Origin: Anoxybacillus flavithermus
Lineage (GTDB): Bacteria; Bacillota; Bacilli; Bacillales; Anoxybacillaceae
Direction of reading: 5' to 3'
NCBI RefSeq assembly: GCF_002742685.1
Contig: NZ_PEDM01000018.1
Coordinates: 1 to 55,630, forward strand
DNA length: 55,630 bases
Shown: one piece after another, positions 28,097 to 43,769 of the stretch
Numbering within the stretch: position 1 is the stretch's first letter
How the letters are laid out: the number at the start of each line of letters is the position of its first letter
Program-made: the position numbers and the translations under genes
Notes under the pieces: generated by a model
Seen by the model: the letters and a program-made list of their open reading frames with translations, nothing else
Database searches by the model: none
What the model was told of the DNA's origin: nothing

Positions 28097-30175
28097 ATGG
28101 CAAGACAGTTCTCCTTGGAAAACACTCGCAATATTGGAATCATGGCTCATATTGACGCCGGTAAAACAACTACGACAGAGCGTATTCTTTTCTACACAGG
28201 ACGCGTTCATAAAATCGGTGAAGTTCATGAAGGCGCAGCAACGATGGACTGGATGGAGCAAGAACAAGAGCGCGGAATTACGATCACATCCGCAGCGACA
28301 ACTGCTCAATGGAAAGGCCATCGTATTAACATCATCGATACACCTGGACACGTCGACTTCACGGTAGAAGTTGAGCGTTCATTGCGTGTATTAGACGGTG
28401 CAGTCGCGGTATTAGACGCACAATCAGGCGTAGAGCCGCAAACAGAAACAGTATGGCGCCAAGCGACTACATACGGCGTTCCACGTATCGTTTTCGTTAA
28501 CAAAATGGACAAGATTGGCGCAGATTTCTTATACTCTGTTAAAACGCTTCATGAGCGTTTACAAGCGAATGCGCACCCTGTTCAATTACCAATTGGTGCA
28601 GAAGATCAATTTACAGGCATCATCGATCTTGTTGAAATGTGCGCATATCACTATCACGATGAATTAGGAAAAAACATCGAGCGCATCGAGATTCCTGAAG
28701 ACTATCGTGATATGGCGGAAGAATACCGCGGTAAGTTAATCGAAGCGGTTGCAGAACTTGATGAAGAATTAATGATGAAATATTTAGAAGGGGAAGAAAT
28801 TACGAAAGAAGAGTTAAAAGCTGCAATTCGTAAAGCGACAGTTTCTGTGCAATTCTTCCCAGTATTTTGTGGTTCTGCATTCAAAAACAAAGGTGTTCAA
28901 TTAATGCTTGACGGAGTTGTTGACTACTTACCATCGCCAGTCGACATTCCTGCGATTAAAGGAACTGTTCCTGATACAGAAGAAGAAACAGTTCGTGAAG
29001 CGCGTGACGATGCTCCTTTTGCAGCGTTAGCGTTCAAAATTATGACAGACCCTTACGTTGGTAAGTTGACGTTCTTCCGCGTATACTCTGGTACATTAAA
29101 CTCTGGTTCTTACGTGTTGAACTCAACAAAACGTAAGCGTGAACGTATCGGTCGTATTCTACAAATGCACGCAAACCACCGCGAAGAAATTGCACAAGTT
29201 TACGCTGGTGACATTGCGGCAGCTGTAGGTTTAAAAGATACAACAACTGGTGATACGCTGTGTGATGAAAAAGACCCAGTCATCTTGGAGTCTATGCAAT
29301 TCCCAGAGCCAGTTATTCAAATCGCGATCGAACCGAAGTCAAAAGCTGACCAAGATAAGATGAGCACAGCATTGCAAAAACTTCAAGAAGAAGACCCAAC
29401 ATTCCGTGCATGGACAGACCAAGAAACAGGTCAAACGATCATCGCGGGTATGGGTGAGCTTCATCTTGACATCATCGTTGACCGTATGCGTCGCGAGTTT
29501 AAGGTAGAAGCAAACGTTGGTGCTCCTCAAGTTGCGTACCGCGAAACATTCCGTAAATCTGCACAAGTTGAAGGTAAATTTGTGCGTCAGTCTGGTGGTC
29601 GCGGTCAATACGGTCACGTTTGGATCGAGTTCTCGCCAAACGAAGAAGGAAAAGGCTTTGAATTCGAAAACGCGATTGTCGGTGGGGTTGTTCCGAGAGA
29701 ATACATCCCTGCAATTCAAGCAGGTCTTGAAGATGCAATGCAAAACGGTGTTCTTGCTGGATACCCAGTTGTTGACATTAAAGCGAAATTATTTGACGGT
29801 TCTTACCACGATGTTGACTCAAGCGAAATGGCGTTCAAAATCGCTGCTTCTATGGCATTGAAAAACGCAGCGGCAAAATGTGACCCTGTATTGCTTGAGC
29901 CAATCATGAAAGTAGAAGTCATCGTCCCTGAAGAATATTTAGGTGACATCATGGGTGACATCACTTCTCGTCGCGGTCGCGTCGAAGGTATGGAAGCTCG
30001 CGGTAACGCACAAGTTGTTCGCGCGATGGTTCCACTTTCTGAAATGTTTGGATACGCAACTTCATTGCGTTCAAATACACAAGGTCGCGGAACGTTCACA
30101 ATGGTATTTGACCATTATGAAGAAGTTCCGAAGAGCATTGCTGAGGAAATCATCAAAAAAAATAAAGGTGAATAA
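28097..30175 (+). CDS. fusA: Elongation factor G
   Basis: EF-G is the GTPase that drives translocation of tRNA and mRNA and, with RRF, ribosome recycling. The 692-residue protein has the P-loop [12 protein letters not shown] (residues 17-28), the switch region with [19 protein letters not shown] and NKMD, then domains II-V ending in the IKKNKGE tail. ATG follows AAGGAAGGAG. Its stop codon lies at the -35 region of the tuf promoter. Confidence 0.97.
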   Translation: MARQFSLENTRNIGIMAHIDAGKTTTTERILFYTGRVHKIGEVHEGAATMDWMEQEQERGITITSAATTAQWKGHRINIIDTPGHVDFTVEVERSLRVLDGAVAVLDAQSGVEPQTETVWRQATTYGVPRIVFVNKMDKIGADFLYSVKTLHERLQANAHPVQLPIGAEDQFTGIIDLVEMCAYHYHDELGKNIERIEIPEDYRDMAEEYRGKLIEAVAELDEELMMKYLEGEEITKEELKAAIRKATVSVQFFPVFCGSAFKNKGVQLMLDGVVDYLPSPVDIPAIKGTVPDTEEETVREARDDAPFAALAFKIMTDPYVGKLTFFRVYSGTLNSGSYVLNSTKRKRERIGRILQMHANHREEIAQVYAGDIAAAVGLKDTTTGDTLCDEKDPVILESMQFPEPVIQIAIEPKSKADQDKMSTALQKLQEEDPTFRAWTDQETGQTIIAGMGELHLDIIVDRMRREFKVEANVGAPQVAYRETFRKSAQVEGKFVRQSGGRGQYGHVWIEFSPNEEGKGFEFENAIVGGVVPREYIPAIQAGLEDAMQNGVLAGYPVVDIKAKLFDGSYHDVDSSEMAFKIAASMALKNAAAKCDPVLLEPIMKVEVIVPEEYLGDIMGDITSRRGRVEGMEARGNAQVVRAMVPLSEMFGYATSLRSNTQGRGTFTMVFDHYEEVPKSIAEEIIKKNKGE

Positions 30176-30204
30176 TTGATTTTCTAGCATTGTTCAAGTA
30201 TAAA
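30176..30204 (+). promoter_or_regulatory. Promoter of tuf
   Basis: TTGATT (30176-30181) and TATAAA (30199-30204) are 17 bp apart, beginning at the base after the fusA stop codon. This gives tuf a separate start near 30211 in addition to read-through from fusA. Confidence 0.65.
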
Positions 30205-30220
30205 TACTTATGTAAGACTT

Positions 30221-30252
30221 GGAAGTGGACGTGCCTGTGCACTTTCACTTCC
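30221..30252 (+). other. Hairpin in the tuf leader
   Basis: GGAAGTG (30221-30227) and CACTTCC (30246-30252) form a 7-bp perfect stem around an 18-nt loop that contains further complementary bases (GTGC/GCAC). It lies close to the predicted tuf transcript 5' end and could stabilise the highly expressed mRNA. Confidence 0.55.
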
Positions 30253-30302
30253 GAGCATTCTATATTCTATACTTAATAAAAAACACTAAGGAGGATATTA
30301 TA

Positions 30303-31490
<1,188 letters not shown>

Positions 31491-31496
31491 TCGATA

Positions 31497-31532
31497 AAGT
31501 GGTCTAGCTTGCTGCTAGACCACTTATTTTTT
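31497..31532 (+). terminator. Intrinsic terminator after tuf
   Basis: AAGTGGTCTAGC (31497-31508) and GCTAGACCACTT (31514-31525) form a 12-bp perfect stem with a 5-nt loop, followed by ATTTTTT. It separates the str region from the S10-spc-alpha superoperon. Confidence 0.93.
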
Positions 31533-31538
31533 ACTTCA

Positions 31539-31567
31539 TTGAAAATGTATAGCGAAATATGTATAAT
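31539..31567 (+). promoter_or_regulatory. S10 operon promoter P1
   Basis: TTGAAA (31539-31544) and a perfect TATAAT (31562-31567), 17 bp apart. It is the upstream member of a tandem pair starting just after the tuf terminator. Confidence 0.75.
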
Positions 31568-31604
31568 AGGAAAGGCAGTTTGGGAAGAAAAGAAATAAAA
31601 AAAC

Positions 31605-31633
31605 TTGCATTAGGTATGAATTTTATATATAAT
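31605..31633 (+). promoter_or_regulatory. S10 operon promoter P2
   Basis: TTGCAT (31605-31610) and a perfect TATAAT (31628-31633), 17 bp apart. Transcription would start near 31640, leaving a leader of about 127 nt before rpsJ. Confidence 0.82.
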
Positions 31634-31639
31634 AATAAA

Positions 31640-32075
<436 letters not shown>

Positions 32076-32098
32076 TTGCGATATAGGAGGTGTGAAAG

Positions 32099-32725
32099 AT
32101 GAAAGGAATCTTAGGAAGAAAAATCGGCATGACTCAAGTGTTCGCTGAAAACGGAGATCTTATTCCTGTAACAGTTATTCAAGCGACTCCAAACGTAGTT
32201 CTTCAAAAGAAAACGATTGAAAACGACGGTTATGAAGCGATTCAATTAGGTTTTGAAGATTTACGTGAGAAGTTGGCGAACAAGCCTCAAAAAGGTCATG
32301 CTGCGAAGGCAAACACCACACCTAAGCGCTTCATTCGTGAAATTCGTGGTGTAAATCTTGCAGAGTATGAAGTAGGTCAAGAAGTAAAAGTGGACATTTT
32401 CAACGAAGGTGAAATCGTTGACGTAACAGGTACGTCAAAAGGTAAAGGTTTCCAAGGTGTAATTAAACGCCACGGACAATCTCGTGGACCAATGGCTCAC
32501 GGTTCTCGTTACCATCGTCGTCCTGGTTCAATGGGTCCGATCGCTCCAAACCGTGTATTTAAATCGAAAGAGCTTCCAGGCCGCATGGGTGGCGAGCGTG
32601 TGACGGTACAAAACTTAAAAGTTGTTAAAGTGGATCCAGAACGCAACTTAATCTTAATTAAAGGAAATGTACCAGGTCCAAACAAAGGACTTGTAATTAT
32701 TAAAAGCGCGGTTAAAGCGAAATAA
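32099..32725 (+). CDS. rplC: Ribosomal protein uL3
   Basis: L3 reaches with an extension towards the peptidyl-transferase centre and is an early 50S assembly protein. The 208-residue protein begins [15 protein letters not shown] and includes the central loop [14 protein letters not shown]-type sequence (here [15 protein letters not shown]), whose tip is near the tiamulin/linezolid region; no unusual change is visible. ATG follows TAGGAGGTG, 23 nt after rpsJ. Confidence 0.97.
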   Translation: MKGILGRKIGMTQVFAENGDLIPVTVIQATPNVVLQKKTIENDGYEAIQLGFEDLREKLANKPQKGHAAKANTTPKRFIREIRGVNLAEYEVGQEVKVDIFNEGEIVDVTGTSKGKGFQGVIKRHGQSRGPMAHGSRYHRRPGSMGPIAPNRVFKSKELPGRMGGERVTVQNLKVVKVDPERNLILIKGNVPGPNKGLVIIKSAVKAK

Positions 32726-32752
32726 TTTCTTTAAGAAAGGAGGAAATACCCA

Positions 32753-33376
32753 ATGCCAAAAGTAGCATTGTACAACCAAAACGGAGAAAACATCGGTGAA
32801 ATTGAATTAAACGATGCCGTATTTGGTGTTGAACCGAACAAACATGTGTTATTTGAAGCGGTAATTATGCAACGTGCTTCCTTGCGTCAAGGAACTCATA
32901 AAACAAAAAATCGTGCAGAAGTAAGCGGCGGTGGCCGTAAACCATGGCGTCAAAAAGGTACTGGACGGGCTCGCCAAGGATCGATCCGTTCTCCACAATG
33001 GCGTGGCGGTGGTATTGTATTCGGTCCAGTTCCACGTAGCTACAGCTATAAACTTCCAAAAAAAGTTCGTCGCTTAGCAATTAAATCAGCTTTATCTTCA
33101 AAAGTGCTTGAAAACAGCATCGTTGTATTAGACAATTTAACGCTTGAAGCACCGAAAACAAAAGAAATGGTTAAAATTCTAAACAATCTTTCTGTTGATC
33201 GCAAAGCGTTAATTGTAACAGCAGATGCAAATGAGAACGTTATTCTTTCAGCTCGTAACATTCCAGGAGTCACAGTTGTTACAGCAAGTGGAATTAATGT
33301 TCTTGATGTACTCAACCACGACAAGCTTATCATTACGAAAGCTGCTGTGGAAAAAGTAGAGGAGGTGCTTGCATAA
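32753..33376 (+). CDS. rplD: Ribosomal protein uL4
   Basis: L4 lines the exit tunnel and binds 23S rRNA domain I. In E. coli it represses the S10 operon; that control is not established for Bacillus. The 207-residue protein includes the extended tunnel loop with [29 protein letters not shown] (about 62-90), wild-type at macrolide-related positions. ATG follows AAAGGAGG. Its TAA overlaps the rplW ATG by one base. Confidence 0.97.
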   Translation: MPKVALYNQNGENIGEIELNDAVFGVEPNKHVLFEAVIMQRASLRQGTHKTKNRAEVSGGGRKPWRQKGTGRARQGSIRSPQWRGGGIVFGPVPRSYSYKLPKKVRRLAIKSALSSKVLENSIVVLDNLTLEAPKTKEMVKILNNLSVDRKALIVTADANENVILSARNIPGVTVVTASGINVLDVLNHDKLIITKAAVEKVEEVLA

Positions 33377-33663
33377 TGAAAGATCCTCGCGATATTATTA
33401 AGCGCCCCGTCATTACTGAACGTTCAACAGAGTTAATGACTGAGAAAAAATATACGTTCGAAGTTGATGTGAAAGCGAATAAAACAGAAGTAAAAGACGC
33501 GATCGAAGCGATTTTCGGCGTGAAAGTAGCGAAGGTCAACATTATGAACTATAAAGGGAAGTTCAAACGTGTTGGCCGCTATAGCGGATTAACAAATCGC
33601 CGTCGCAAAGCGGTTGTTACATTAACGCCTGACAGCAAAGAAATCGAGCTATTTGAAGTATAA
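33376..33663 (+). CDS. rplW: Ribosomal protein uL23
   Basis: L23 sits at the tunnel exit and is the docking site for trigger factor and SRP. The 95-residue protein begins [17 protein letters not shown] and has [28 protein letters not shown] followed by the basic loop. The ATG overlaps the last base of the rplD stop, with GAGGAGG inside the end of rplD, indicating coupled translation. Confidence 0.97.
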   Translation: MKDPRDIIKRPVITERSTELMTEKKYTFEVDVKANKTEVKDAIEAIFGVKVAKVNIMNYKGKFKRVGRYSGLTNRRRKAVVTLTPDSKEIELFEV

Positions 33664-33690
33664 GTTTAAAAGTGAAGGAGGGAAACGGAC

Positions 33691-34521
33691 ATGGCGATTA
33701 AAAAATATAAGCCAACGTCTAACGGTCGTCGTGGTATGACGGTTTTAGACTTCTCTGAGCTTACAACAGATAAGCCGGAAAAATCGTTGCTTGCCCCTTT
33801 AAAGAAAAAAGGTGGTCGTAACAATCAAGGTAAATTAACAGTTCGTCACCAAGGTGGCGGTCATAAGCGTCAATATCGTATTATTGACTTTAAACGCGAT
33901 AAAGATGGCATTCCAGGACGCGTTGCTACAATCGAATACGATCCAAACCGTTCTGCGAACATCGCGTTAATCCATTACGCTGATGGTGAAAAGCGTTACA
34001 TCATCGCACCGAAAAACTTAGAAGTTGGCATGGAAATCATGTCAGGTCCAAATGCGGACATTAAAGTAGGTAACGCATTACCTTTAGCAAACATTCCAGT
34101 TGGTACAGTTATTCACAACATCGAATTAAAACCTGGTAAAGGCGGACAATTAGTGCGCGCTGCAGGTACATCTGCACAAGTGCTTGGTAAAGAAGGTAAA
34201 TACGTACTTGTTCGTTTATCTTCAGGTGAAGTTCGCATGATTTTAGCAACTTGCCGCGCAACAGTCGGTCAAGTTGGTAACGAACAACATGAGCTTGTGA
34301 ACATCGGTAAAGCTGGACGCGCTCGTTGGTTAGGCATTCGTCCAACAGTTCGCGGTTCTGTTATGAACCCAGTCGATCACCCACACGGTGGTGGTGAAGG
34401 TAAAGCACCAATCGGACGTAAGTCTCCAATGACTCCATGGGGCAAACCAACGCTTGGATTCAAAACGCGTAAGAAGAAAAATAAATCTGATAAATTTATC
34501 GTACGTCGTCGTAAAAAATAA
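33691..34521 (+). CDS. rplB: Ribosomal protein uL2
   Basis: L2 supports the peptidyl-transferase centre and subunit association. The 276-residue protein has the N-terminal [21 protein letters not shown], the OB-fold/SH3-like core, and the C-terminal conserved [16 protein letters not shown] with the histidine region near 230. ATG follows AAGGAGGG. A 9-bp hairpin lies in the gap before rpsS. Confidence 0.97.
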   Translation: MAIKKYKPTSNGRRGMTVLDFSELTTDKPEKSLLAPLKKKGGRNNQGKLTVRHQGGGHKRQYRIIDFKRDKDGIPGRVATIEYDPNRSANIALIHYADGEKRYIIAPKNLEVGMEIMSGPNADIKVGNALPLANIPVGTVIHNIELKPGKGGQLVRAAGTSAQVLGKEGKYVLVRLSSGEVRMILATCRATVGQVGNEQHELVNIGKAGRARWLGIRPTVRGSVMNPVDHPHGGGEGKAPIGRKSPMTPWGKPTLGFKTRKKKNKSDKFIVRRRKK

Positions 34522-34531
34522 CGGGGTTGAG

Positions 34532-34553
34532 CTACGGTTCAAAAGAACCGTAG
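34532..34553 (+). other. Perfect hairpin between rplB and rpsS
   Basis: CTACGGTTC (34532-34540) and GAACCGTAG (34545-34553) form a 9-bp stem closed by an AAAA loop; the stem is compact and GC-balanced. No T-tract follows and translation resumes shortly after, so it is probably not a terminator. Confidence 0.75.
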
Positions 34554-34578
34554 AGCAATCACGAAAGGAGGTTCACTT

Positions 34579-34857
34579 ATGGGTCGCAGCTTGAAAAAAG
34601 GTCCTTTTTGTGATGATCATTTAATGAAAAAAATCGAGAAGTTGAATGAAACTGGACAAAAACAAGTGATCAAAACATGGTCTCGTCGTTCGACAATTTT
34701 CCCACAATTCATTGGTCACACAATCGCTGTTTACGATGGGCGTAAACACGTTCCAGTTTACATCACAGAGGACATGGTCGGTCATAAGCTCGGTGAGTTC
34801 GCGCCAACGCGCACGTACAAAGGTCACGCTGCTGATGACAAGAAAACAAAACGTTAA
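34579..34857 (+). CDS. rpsS: Ribosomal protein uS19
   Basis: S19 is a 30S head protein near the subunit interface, paired with S13. The 92-residue protein starts [19 protein letters not shown] and has the [27 protein letters not shown] core and [15 protein letters not shown] follows AAAGGAGG. The upstream hairpin (34532-34553) separates it from rplB more than most gaps in this operon. Confidence 0.97.
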   Translation: MGRSLKKGPFCDDHLMKKIEKLNETGQKQVIKTWSRRSTIFPQFIGHTIAVYDGRKHVPVYITEDMVGHKLGEFAPTRTYKGHAADDKKTKR

Positions 34858-34877
34858 TATGAGAGGAGGCTTCATTT

Positions 34878-35219
34878 ATGCAAGCTAAAGCTGTTGCTAG
34901 AACGGTTCGAATTGCTCCTCGTAAAGCTCGTTTAGTAATTGATTTAATTCGAGGAAAGCAAGTGAGTGAAGCAGTTGCGATTCTTCGCCATACGCCAAAA
35001 GCTGCTTCTCCGATTATCGAGAAAGTATTAAAATCTGCAGTGGCAAACGCAGAACATAACTATGACATGGACGTGAACAAACTCGTTGTTACAGAAGCTT
35101 ATGTGAACGAAGGACCAACATTGAAACGTTTCCGTCCTCGTGCACAAGGTCGTGCGAGCGCAATTAACAAACGCACAAGCCATATCACGATCGTTGTTTC
35201 AGAAAAGAAGGAGGGATAA
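34878..35219 (+). CDS. rplV: Ribosomal protein uL22
   Basis: L22 spans 23S rRNA and its beta-hairpin forms part of the exit-tunnel constriction. The 113-residue protein begins [22 protein letters not shown] and has the tunnel hairpin segment [19 protein letters not shown] near 82-100 without an insertion or deletion of the macrolide-resistance kind. ATG follows AGAGGAGG. It is separated by only 3 nt from rpsC. Confidence 0.97.
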   Translation: MQAKAVARTVRIAPRKARLVIDLIRGKQVSEAVAILRHTPKAASPIIEKVLKSAVANAEHNYDMDVNKLVVTEAYVNEGPTLKRFRPRAQGRASAINKRTSHITIVVSEKKEG

Positions 35220-35222
35220 TCA

Positions 35223-36506
<1,284 letters not shown>

Positions 36507-36531
36507 TTGATATCGAGAGGAGGTTCGCACA

Positions 36532-36795
36532 ATGAGTGAACGCAACAATCGTAAAGTTCTCGTCGGCCGTGTTGTTTCCGATAAAATGGATAAAACAATT
36601 ACGGTTCTTGTAGAAACTTATAAAAAGCATCCTCTTTACGGCAAGCGCGTAAAGTATTCAAAAAAATATAAAGCACATGACGAAAACAACGTAGCAAAAG
36701 TGGGCGATATCGTAAAAATTATGGAAACACGTCCTCTTTCTGCGACAAAACGTTTCCGTCTTGTTGAAGTAGTTGAAAAAGCTGTTATTGTTTAA
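36532..36795 (+). CDS. rpsQ: Ribosomal protein uS17
   Basis: S17 is a primary 16S rRNA-binding protein with an OB fold. The 87-residue protein starts [28 protein letters not shown] and contains [26 protein letters not shown] follows GAGAGGAGG. It belongs to the rplP-rpmC-rpsQ cluster that is conserved across bacteria. Confidence 0.97.
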   Translation: MSERNNRKVLVGRVVSDKMDKTITVLVETYKKHPLYGKRVKYSKKYKAHDENNVAKVGDIVKIMETRPLSATKRFRLVEVVEKAVIV

Positions 36796-36843
36796 TTAAT
36801 ATGTTCGGGATGATGGATACAAATCCGAAAGGAGGTTTCGTCA

Positions 36844-37212
36844 ATGATTCAACAAGAAACTCGTATGAAAGTTGCTGATAACTCTGGTGCACGTGAAGTG
36901 CTTGTTATTAAAGTGCTAGGTGGTTCTGGTCGTCGTTATGCGAACGTTGGCGATATCGTTGTGGCGACAGTTAAAGATGCAACACCAGGTGGCGTTGTTA
37001 AAAAAGGTCAAGTCGTTAAAGCGGTTGTCGTTCGTACAAAACGCGGCGTGCGCCGTACAGACGGTTCTTACATCCGTTTTGATGAAAATGCTTGCGTAAT
37101 CATTCGTGATGACAAGAGCCCACGTGGTACACGTATTTTCGGACCAGTTGCTCGTGAATTACGTGAGAAAGACTTTATGAAAATCGTTTCTTTAGCTCCA
37201 GAAGTGATTTAA
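36844..37212 (+). CDS. rplN: Ribosomal protein uL14
   Basis: L14 forms intersubunit bridges and is the docking site for ribosome silencing factor RsfS. The 122-residue protein begins [33 protein letters not shown] and ends in [19 protein letters not shown] follows AAAGGAGG. This gene opens the classical spc part of the superoperon; no promoter is evident in the 48-nt gap. Confidence 0.97.
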   Translation: MIQQETRMKVADNSGAREVLVIKVLGGSGRRYANVGDIVVATVKDATPGGVVKKGQVVKAVVVRTKRGVRRTDGSYIRFDENACVIIRDDKSPRGTRIFGPVARELREKDFMKIVSLAPEVI

Positions 37213-37248
37213 TGAAAAGGAAAAGCCTTTTAAGGAGGTGCGATTCAG

Positions 37249-37560
37249 ATGCATGTAAAAAAAGGTGATAAAGTACAAGTAATCTCTGGTAAAGATAAAG
37301 GCAAACAAGGCGTTATTCTTGCTGCGTTTCCAAAGAAAAACCGAGTGCTTGTTGAAGGTGTAAACATCGTAAAAAAACACGTAAAACCTTCTCAAGCAAA
37401 TCCACAAGGCGGCATCATCAGCCAAGAGGCGCCAATCCACGTATCAAACGTAATGCCTCTTGATCCAAAAACAGGATTACCAACTCGTGTTGGATACAAA
37501 GTAGTTGACGGTAAAAAAGTTCGCTATGCGAAACGTTCTGGTGAAATCTTAGACAAATAA
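37249..37560 (+). CDS. rplX: Ribosomal protein uL24
   Basis: L24 initiates 50S assembly on the 5' domain of 23S rRNA. The 103-residue protein starts [24 protein letters not shown], a KOW motif, and contains [29 protein letters not shown] follows TAAGGAGGTG, 36 nt after rplN. Confidence 0.97.
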   Translation: MHVKKGDKVQVISGKDKGKQGVILAAFPKKNRVLVEGVNIVKKHVKPSQANPQGGIISQEAPIHVSNVMPLDPKTGLPTRVGYKVVDGKKVRYAKRSGEILDK

Positions 37561-37589
37561 TGAAGTGATCGAGGAAGGGAGGTACTCAA

Positions 37590-38129
37590 ATGAACCGCCT
37601 TAAAGAAAAGTATGTGAAAGAAGTTGTTCCTGCTCTTATGAGCAAGTTTAACTATAAGTCTGTGATGCAAGTTCCAAAAATCGAGAAAATCGTCATCAAC
37701 ATGGGTGTTGGTGATGCGGTACAAAACGCAAAAGCGTTAGATAACGCAGTAGAAGAACTCGCATTAATTTCTGGTCAAAAGCCAGTTGTTACACGCGCGA
37801 AAAAATCAATCGCTGGTTTCCGTCTTCGTGAAGGAATGCCAATTGGTGCGAAAGTAACGCTTCGCGGTGAGCGTATGTACGAGTTTTTTGATAAGCTCGT
37901 GTCTGTTTCTTTACCGCGTGTTCGCGACTTCCGTGGTGTTTCTAAAAAGTCTTTTGACGGACGCGGCAACTACACATTAGGTGTAAAAGAGCAATTAATT
38001 TTCCCTGAAATTGACTACGATAAAGTAAACAAAGTTCGCGGTATGGACATCGTCATCGTTACAACTGCGAAAACAGATGAGGAAGCTCGTGAATTACTTA
38101 CGTTGCTCGGTATGCCATTCCAAAAATAA
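37590..38129 (+). CDS. rplE: Ribosomal protein uL5
   Basis: L5 binds 5S rRNA and forms part of the central protuberance. The 179-residue protein begins [42 protein letters not shown] and has the P-site-contacting loop region [28 protein letters not shown] follows AAGGGAGG. Usual length and order. Confidence 0.97.
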   Translation: MNRLKEKYVKEVVPALMSKFNYKSVMQVPKIEKIVINMGVGDAVQNAKALDNAVEELALISGQKPVVTRAKKSIAGFRLREGMPIGAKVTLRGERMYEFFDKLVSVSLPRVRDFRGVSKKSFDGRGNYTLGVKEQLIFPEIDYDKVNKVRGMDIVIVTTAKTDEEARELLTLLGMPFQK

Positions 38130-38145
38130 TCATTCCCATTCGTAA

Positions 38146-38349
<204 letters not shown>

Positions 38350-38382
38350 TAAACCCATGAGTTGGGAAGGAGGTAAAACATA

Positions 38383-38781
38383 ATGGTGATGACAGATCCA
38401 ATTGCAGATATGCTTACTCGCATTCGTAATGCGAACATGGTGCGTCACGAGAAACTTGAAGTTCCTGCTTCAAAAATTAAAAGAGAAATCGCTGAAATTT
38501 TAAAGCGTGAAGGTTTCATTCGTGATGTCGAGTACATTGAAGATAACAAACAAGGTATTCTTCGAATTTTCTTAAAGTACGGTCCAAATAACGAGCGCGT
38601 AATTACAGGTCTTAAACGCATTAGCAAACCTGGTTTGCGCGTGTATGCGAAAGCTGATGAGGTACCACGTGTATTGAACGGTTTAGGAATCGCAATTCTT
38701 TCAACATCTCAAGGTATTTTAACTGACAAAGAAGCACGTCAAAAACGTACTGGCGGCGAAGTGTTAGCATATATTTGGTAA
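38383..38781 (+). CDS. rpsH: Ribosomal protein uS8
   Basis: S8 binds the central domain of 16S rRNA and in E. coli represses the spc operon. The 132-residue protein begins [24 protein letters not shown] and ends [25 protein letters not shown] follows GGAAGGAGG. A potential S8 operator resembling helix 21 was not recognised in the neighbouring gaps. Confidence 0.97.
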   Translation: MVMTDPIADMLTRIRNANMVRHEKLEVPASKIKREIAEILKREGFIRDVEYIEDNKQGILRIFLKYGPNNERVITGLKRISKPGLRVYAKADEVPRVLNGLGIAILSTSQGILTDKEARQKRTGGEVLAYIW

Positions 38782-38810
38782 TTATTTTGCAACGAATGGA
38801 GGTGTAGTAC

Positions 38811-39350
38811 ATGTCACGTGTTGGTAAAAAACCATTGGAAATTCCAGCTGGTGTTACAGTTACATTAAACGGTAACACAGTTACTGTAAAAGGTCCGAAA
38901 GGTGAACTTACTCGTACGTTCCATCCAGATATGGTCATTAAATTAGAAGGAAACGTTTTAACAGTTGAGCGTCCAAGCGATGAAAAACATCATCGTGCGC
39001 TTCACGGAACGACTCGTAGCTTACTTGCGAACATGGTTGAAGGTGTTTCAAAAGGTTATGAGCGTGGGCTTGAGCTTGTCGGTGTCGGTTACCGTGCGAC
39101 AAAACAAGGTAAAAAGCTTGTATTAAGCGTTGGATACTCTCATCCTGTTGAAATCGAACCAGAAGAAGGACTTGAAATTGAAGTGCCTTCACAAACAAAA
39201 ATTATCGTTAAAGGTGCGGACAAACAACGTGTTGGTGAATTAGCAGCAAACATTCGTGCCGTTCGTTCACCAGAGCCTTACAAAGGAAAAGGTATTCGCT
39301 ATGAAGGCGAAGTTGTACGTCGTAAAGAAGGTAAAACAGGTAAGAAATAA
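38811..39350 (+). CDS. rplF: Ribosomal protein uL6
   Basis: L6 lies near the sarcin-ricin loop and is needed for late 50S maturation. The 179-residue protein starts [19 protein letters not shown] and ends with the signature region [30 protein letters not shown] follows TGGAGGTG. Two duplicated domains of about 80 residues are consistent with the family. Confidence 0.97.
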   Translation: MSRVGKKPLEIPAGVTVTLNGNTVTVKGPKGELTRTFHPDMVIKLEGNVLTVERPSDEKHHRALHGTTRSLLANMVEGVSKGYERGLELVGVGYRATKQGKKLVLSVGYSHPVEIEPEEGLEIEVPSQTKIIVKGADKQRVGELAANIRAVRSPEPYKGKGIRYEGEVVRRKEGKTGKK

Positions 39351-39382
39351 TGCTGCTTAGGTAAATGAAAGGAGTGACACGA

Positions 39383-39745
39383 ATGATCACTAAGCTTGAT
39401 AAAAATGCAGTTCGCAAAAAAAGACACGCTCGTGTTCGTCGTAAAGTAGTAGGAACTGCGGAACGTCCACGCTTAAATGTGTTCCGTTCAAACAAACACA
39501 TTTATGCGCAAATTATTGACGATATGAAAGCTGTGACACTTGTTAGCGCGTCAACATTAGATAAAGAGTTTGACTTAGAATCAACAGGCAATGTTGAAGC
39601 AGCTCAAAAAGTGGGCGAATTAATTGCTAAACGTGCGCTTGAAAAAGGAATTACATCGGTTGTATTTGACCGTGGCGGATATTTATATCATGGACGTGTT
39701 AAAGCACTTGCAGACGCTGCTCGTGAAGCTGGATTACAATTCTAA
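39383..39745 (+). CDS. rplR: Ribosomal protein uL18
   Basis: L18 carries 5S rRNA into the 50S subunit together with L5. The 120-residue product starts [43 protein letters not shown] and ends [27 protein letters not shown]. The ATG at 39383 (after AAAGGAGTG) is used; an in-frame ATG at 39365 overlaps the SD. Confidence 0.96.
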   Translation: MITKLDKNAVRKKRHARVRRKVVGTAERPRLNVFRSNKHIYAQIIDDMKAVTLVSASTLDKEFDLESTGNVEAAQKVGELIAKRALEKGITSVVFDRGGYLYHGRVKALADAAREAGLQF

Positions 39746-39764
39746 TTAAGAAGGAGGGACAGAG

Positions 39765-40265
39765 ATGCGTCGCATTGATCCAAATAAACTTGAACTAGAA
39801 GAACGCGTTGTTGCCGTTAACCGCGTAGCCAAAGTTGTAAAAGGTGGACGTCGTTTCCGTTTCGCTGCGTTAGTCGTTGTTGGTGACAAAAACGGTCATG
39901 TCGGCTTTGGAACAGGAAAAGCTCAAGAAGTTCCAGATGCTATTCGCAAAGCGATTGAAGACGCGAAGAAAAACTTAATTACTGTACCGATCGTTGGTAC
40001 AACAATTCCACATGAAGTGATTGGACATTTCGGAGCAGGTGAAATCATTTTAAAACCAGCATCTGAAGGTACAGGGGTTATCGCTGGTGGTCCTGCACGT
40101 GCGGTATTAGAATTAGCAGGCATTAGTGATATTTTATCGAAGTCAATCGGCTCCAACACACCAATCAACATGGTGCGCGCAACAATCGACGGTTTGAAAC
40201 AGTTGAAACGGGCTGAAGAGGTAGCAAAATTGCGCGGTAAAACAGTTGAGGAACTGTTAGGATAA
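39765..40265 (+). CDS. rpsE: Ribosomal protein uS5
   Basis: S5 contributes to decoding accuracy and mRNA unwinding at the entry tunnel. The 166-residue protein has the N-terminal dsRBD-like domain with [31 protein letters not shown] (about 19-49), wild-type in the spectinomycin loop, and the C-terminal domain with [25 protein letters not shown] follows AAGGAGGG. Confidence 0.97.
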   Translation: MRRIDPNKLELEERVVAVNRVAKVVKGGRRFRFAALVVVGDKNGHVGFGTGKAQEVPDAIRKAIEDAKKNLITVPIVGTTIPHEVIGHFGAGEIILKPASEGTGVIAGGPARAVLELAGISDILSKSIGSNTPINMVRATIDGLKQLKRAEEVAKLRGKTVEELLG

Positions 40266-40279
40266 GGGAGGGAAAAATG

Positions 40280-40468
40280 ATGGCGAAAAAATTAGCAATT
40301 ACCCTCACTCGCAGCGTAATTGGTCGTCCGCAAGACCAACGCGTGACGGTTAAAACATTAGGTTTGAAAAAATTGCATCAAACAGTTGTTCATAACGATA
40401 ATCCAGCCATTCGTGGAATGATTAATAAAGTTTCTCACCTTGTAACAGTAAAAGAATTAGAAGAATAA
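40280..40468 (+). CDS. rpmD: Ribosomal protein uL30
   Basis: L30 is a small 50S protein absent from some lineages but present in Bacillaceae. The 62-residue protein reads [31 protein letters not shown]-type at its start and ends with [14 protein letters not shown]. Two adjacent ATGs exist (40277, 40280); the second has better spacing from AAGGGAGGG and gives the standard MAKK start. Confidence 0.95.
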   Translation: MAKKLAITLTRSVIGRPQDQRVTVKTLGLKKLHQTVVHNDNPAIRGMINKVSHLVTVKELEE

Positions 40469-40482
40469 GGAGGTGCCTAGAC

Positions 40483-40922
40483 ATGAAGCTACATGAATTA
40501 CAACCAGCACCGGGTTCCCGTAAAGAACGCAATCGTGTTGGTCGTGGTATCGGCTCTGGTAACGGAAAAACTTCTGGTAAAGGACATAAAGGGCAAAACG
40601 CTCGCTCTGGTGGCGGTGTACGCATCGGCTTTGAAGGTGGTCAAACACCTTTATTCCGTCGTTTACCAAAACGCGGCTTTACAAACATTCATCGTAAAGA
40701 ATATGCGATCGTTAACCTGGAAGCATTAAATCGCTTTGAAGACGGTACGGAAGTAACACCAGAATTGTTGCTTGAAACAGGCGTAGTAAGCAAGCTAAAA
40801 GCAGGCATCAAAGTTCTTGGCAACGGTGAGCTTACGAAAAAATTAACAGTGAAAGCTCATAAATTCTCTGCTTCTGCAAAAGAAGCGATCGAAGCTGCTG
40901 GCGGTACAACTGAGGTGATTTA

Positions 40923-40923
<1 letters not shown>
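40483..40923 (+). CDS. rplO: Ribosomal protein uL15
   Basis: L15 is a late-assembly 50S protein with a long glycine/arginine-rich N-terminal extension ([35 protein letters not shown]). The 146-residue product ends in [15 protein letters not shown] follows TAAGGAGGTG. Its TAA shares one base with the secY ATG, coupling ribosomal protein and translocase synthesis. Confidence 0.97.
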
Positions 40924-42924
<2,001 letters not shown>

Positions 42925-42925
<1 letters not shown>

Positions 42926-43671
42926 TGATCATTTGCAAAACCCCACGCGAAATTGAAATTATGCGTGAAGCTGGCCGTATTGTTGCCTTAACTCATCAAG
43001 AATTACAAAAATATATCGAGCCAGGCATCACGACAAGAGAGCTCGATCATATTGCTGAAACGTTCATTCGTAAACATGATGCAATTCCTTCGTTTAAAGG
43101 ATATAATGGATTCCAAGGGAGCATTTGTACGTCCGTCAATGAAGAACTCGTTCACGGCGTTCCGGGAGACCGTGTGCTTCGCGAAGGAGATATTATTAGC
43201 ATCGATATTGGTGCAAAATATAATGGATATCATGGCGATTCGGCTTGGACATATCCGGTCGGGGCCATCTCCGAAGAGGCAAAAAAACTGTTAGAAGTGA
43301 CAGAACAGTCATTGTATCGCGGATTGGAAGAAGCGAAACCTGGCGCACGGTTAACGAACATTTCTCATGCAATCCAAACGTACGTTGAGGCGCATAACTT
43401 TTCCGTTGTGCGTGAGTATGTTGGGCATGGAATTGGTCAAGACTTACATGAAGATCCGCAAATCCCACATTACGGTCCGCCAAACAAAGGACCGCGGTTA
43501 AAGCCAGGAATGGTTCTATGCATTGAACCGATGGTGAATGCAGGAACCCGTTATGTTCGCACGTTAGAAGATAATTGGACGGTTGTCACAGTAGATGGCA
43601 AACTTTGTGCTCATTTTGAGCATACGATTGCGATTACTGAGACGGGATATGAAATTTTAACAACACTTTGA
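42925..43671 (+). CDS. map: Methionine aminopeptidase type I
   Basis: Map removes the initiator methionine from nascent proteins. The 248-residue pita-bread-fold enzyme has its metal ligands in the usual motifs: [15 protein letters not shown] (two Asp), [10 protein letters not shown] (His), CIEPMV (Glu) and HFEHTIAI (Glu). ATG shares one base with the adk stop. In B. subtilis a small KOW-domain gene follows map; here a 98-nt gap leads directly to infA. Confidence 0.96.
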
Positions 43672-43769
43672 ACGCTTTAACCTTCTTTGCGGATGCGCAT
43701 CGTAAGCTTTAAACTGGTCGTGTTAGTTGAACATGTTACTCATTTCAAAAAAGAAGGGAGAGCCGTTCA

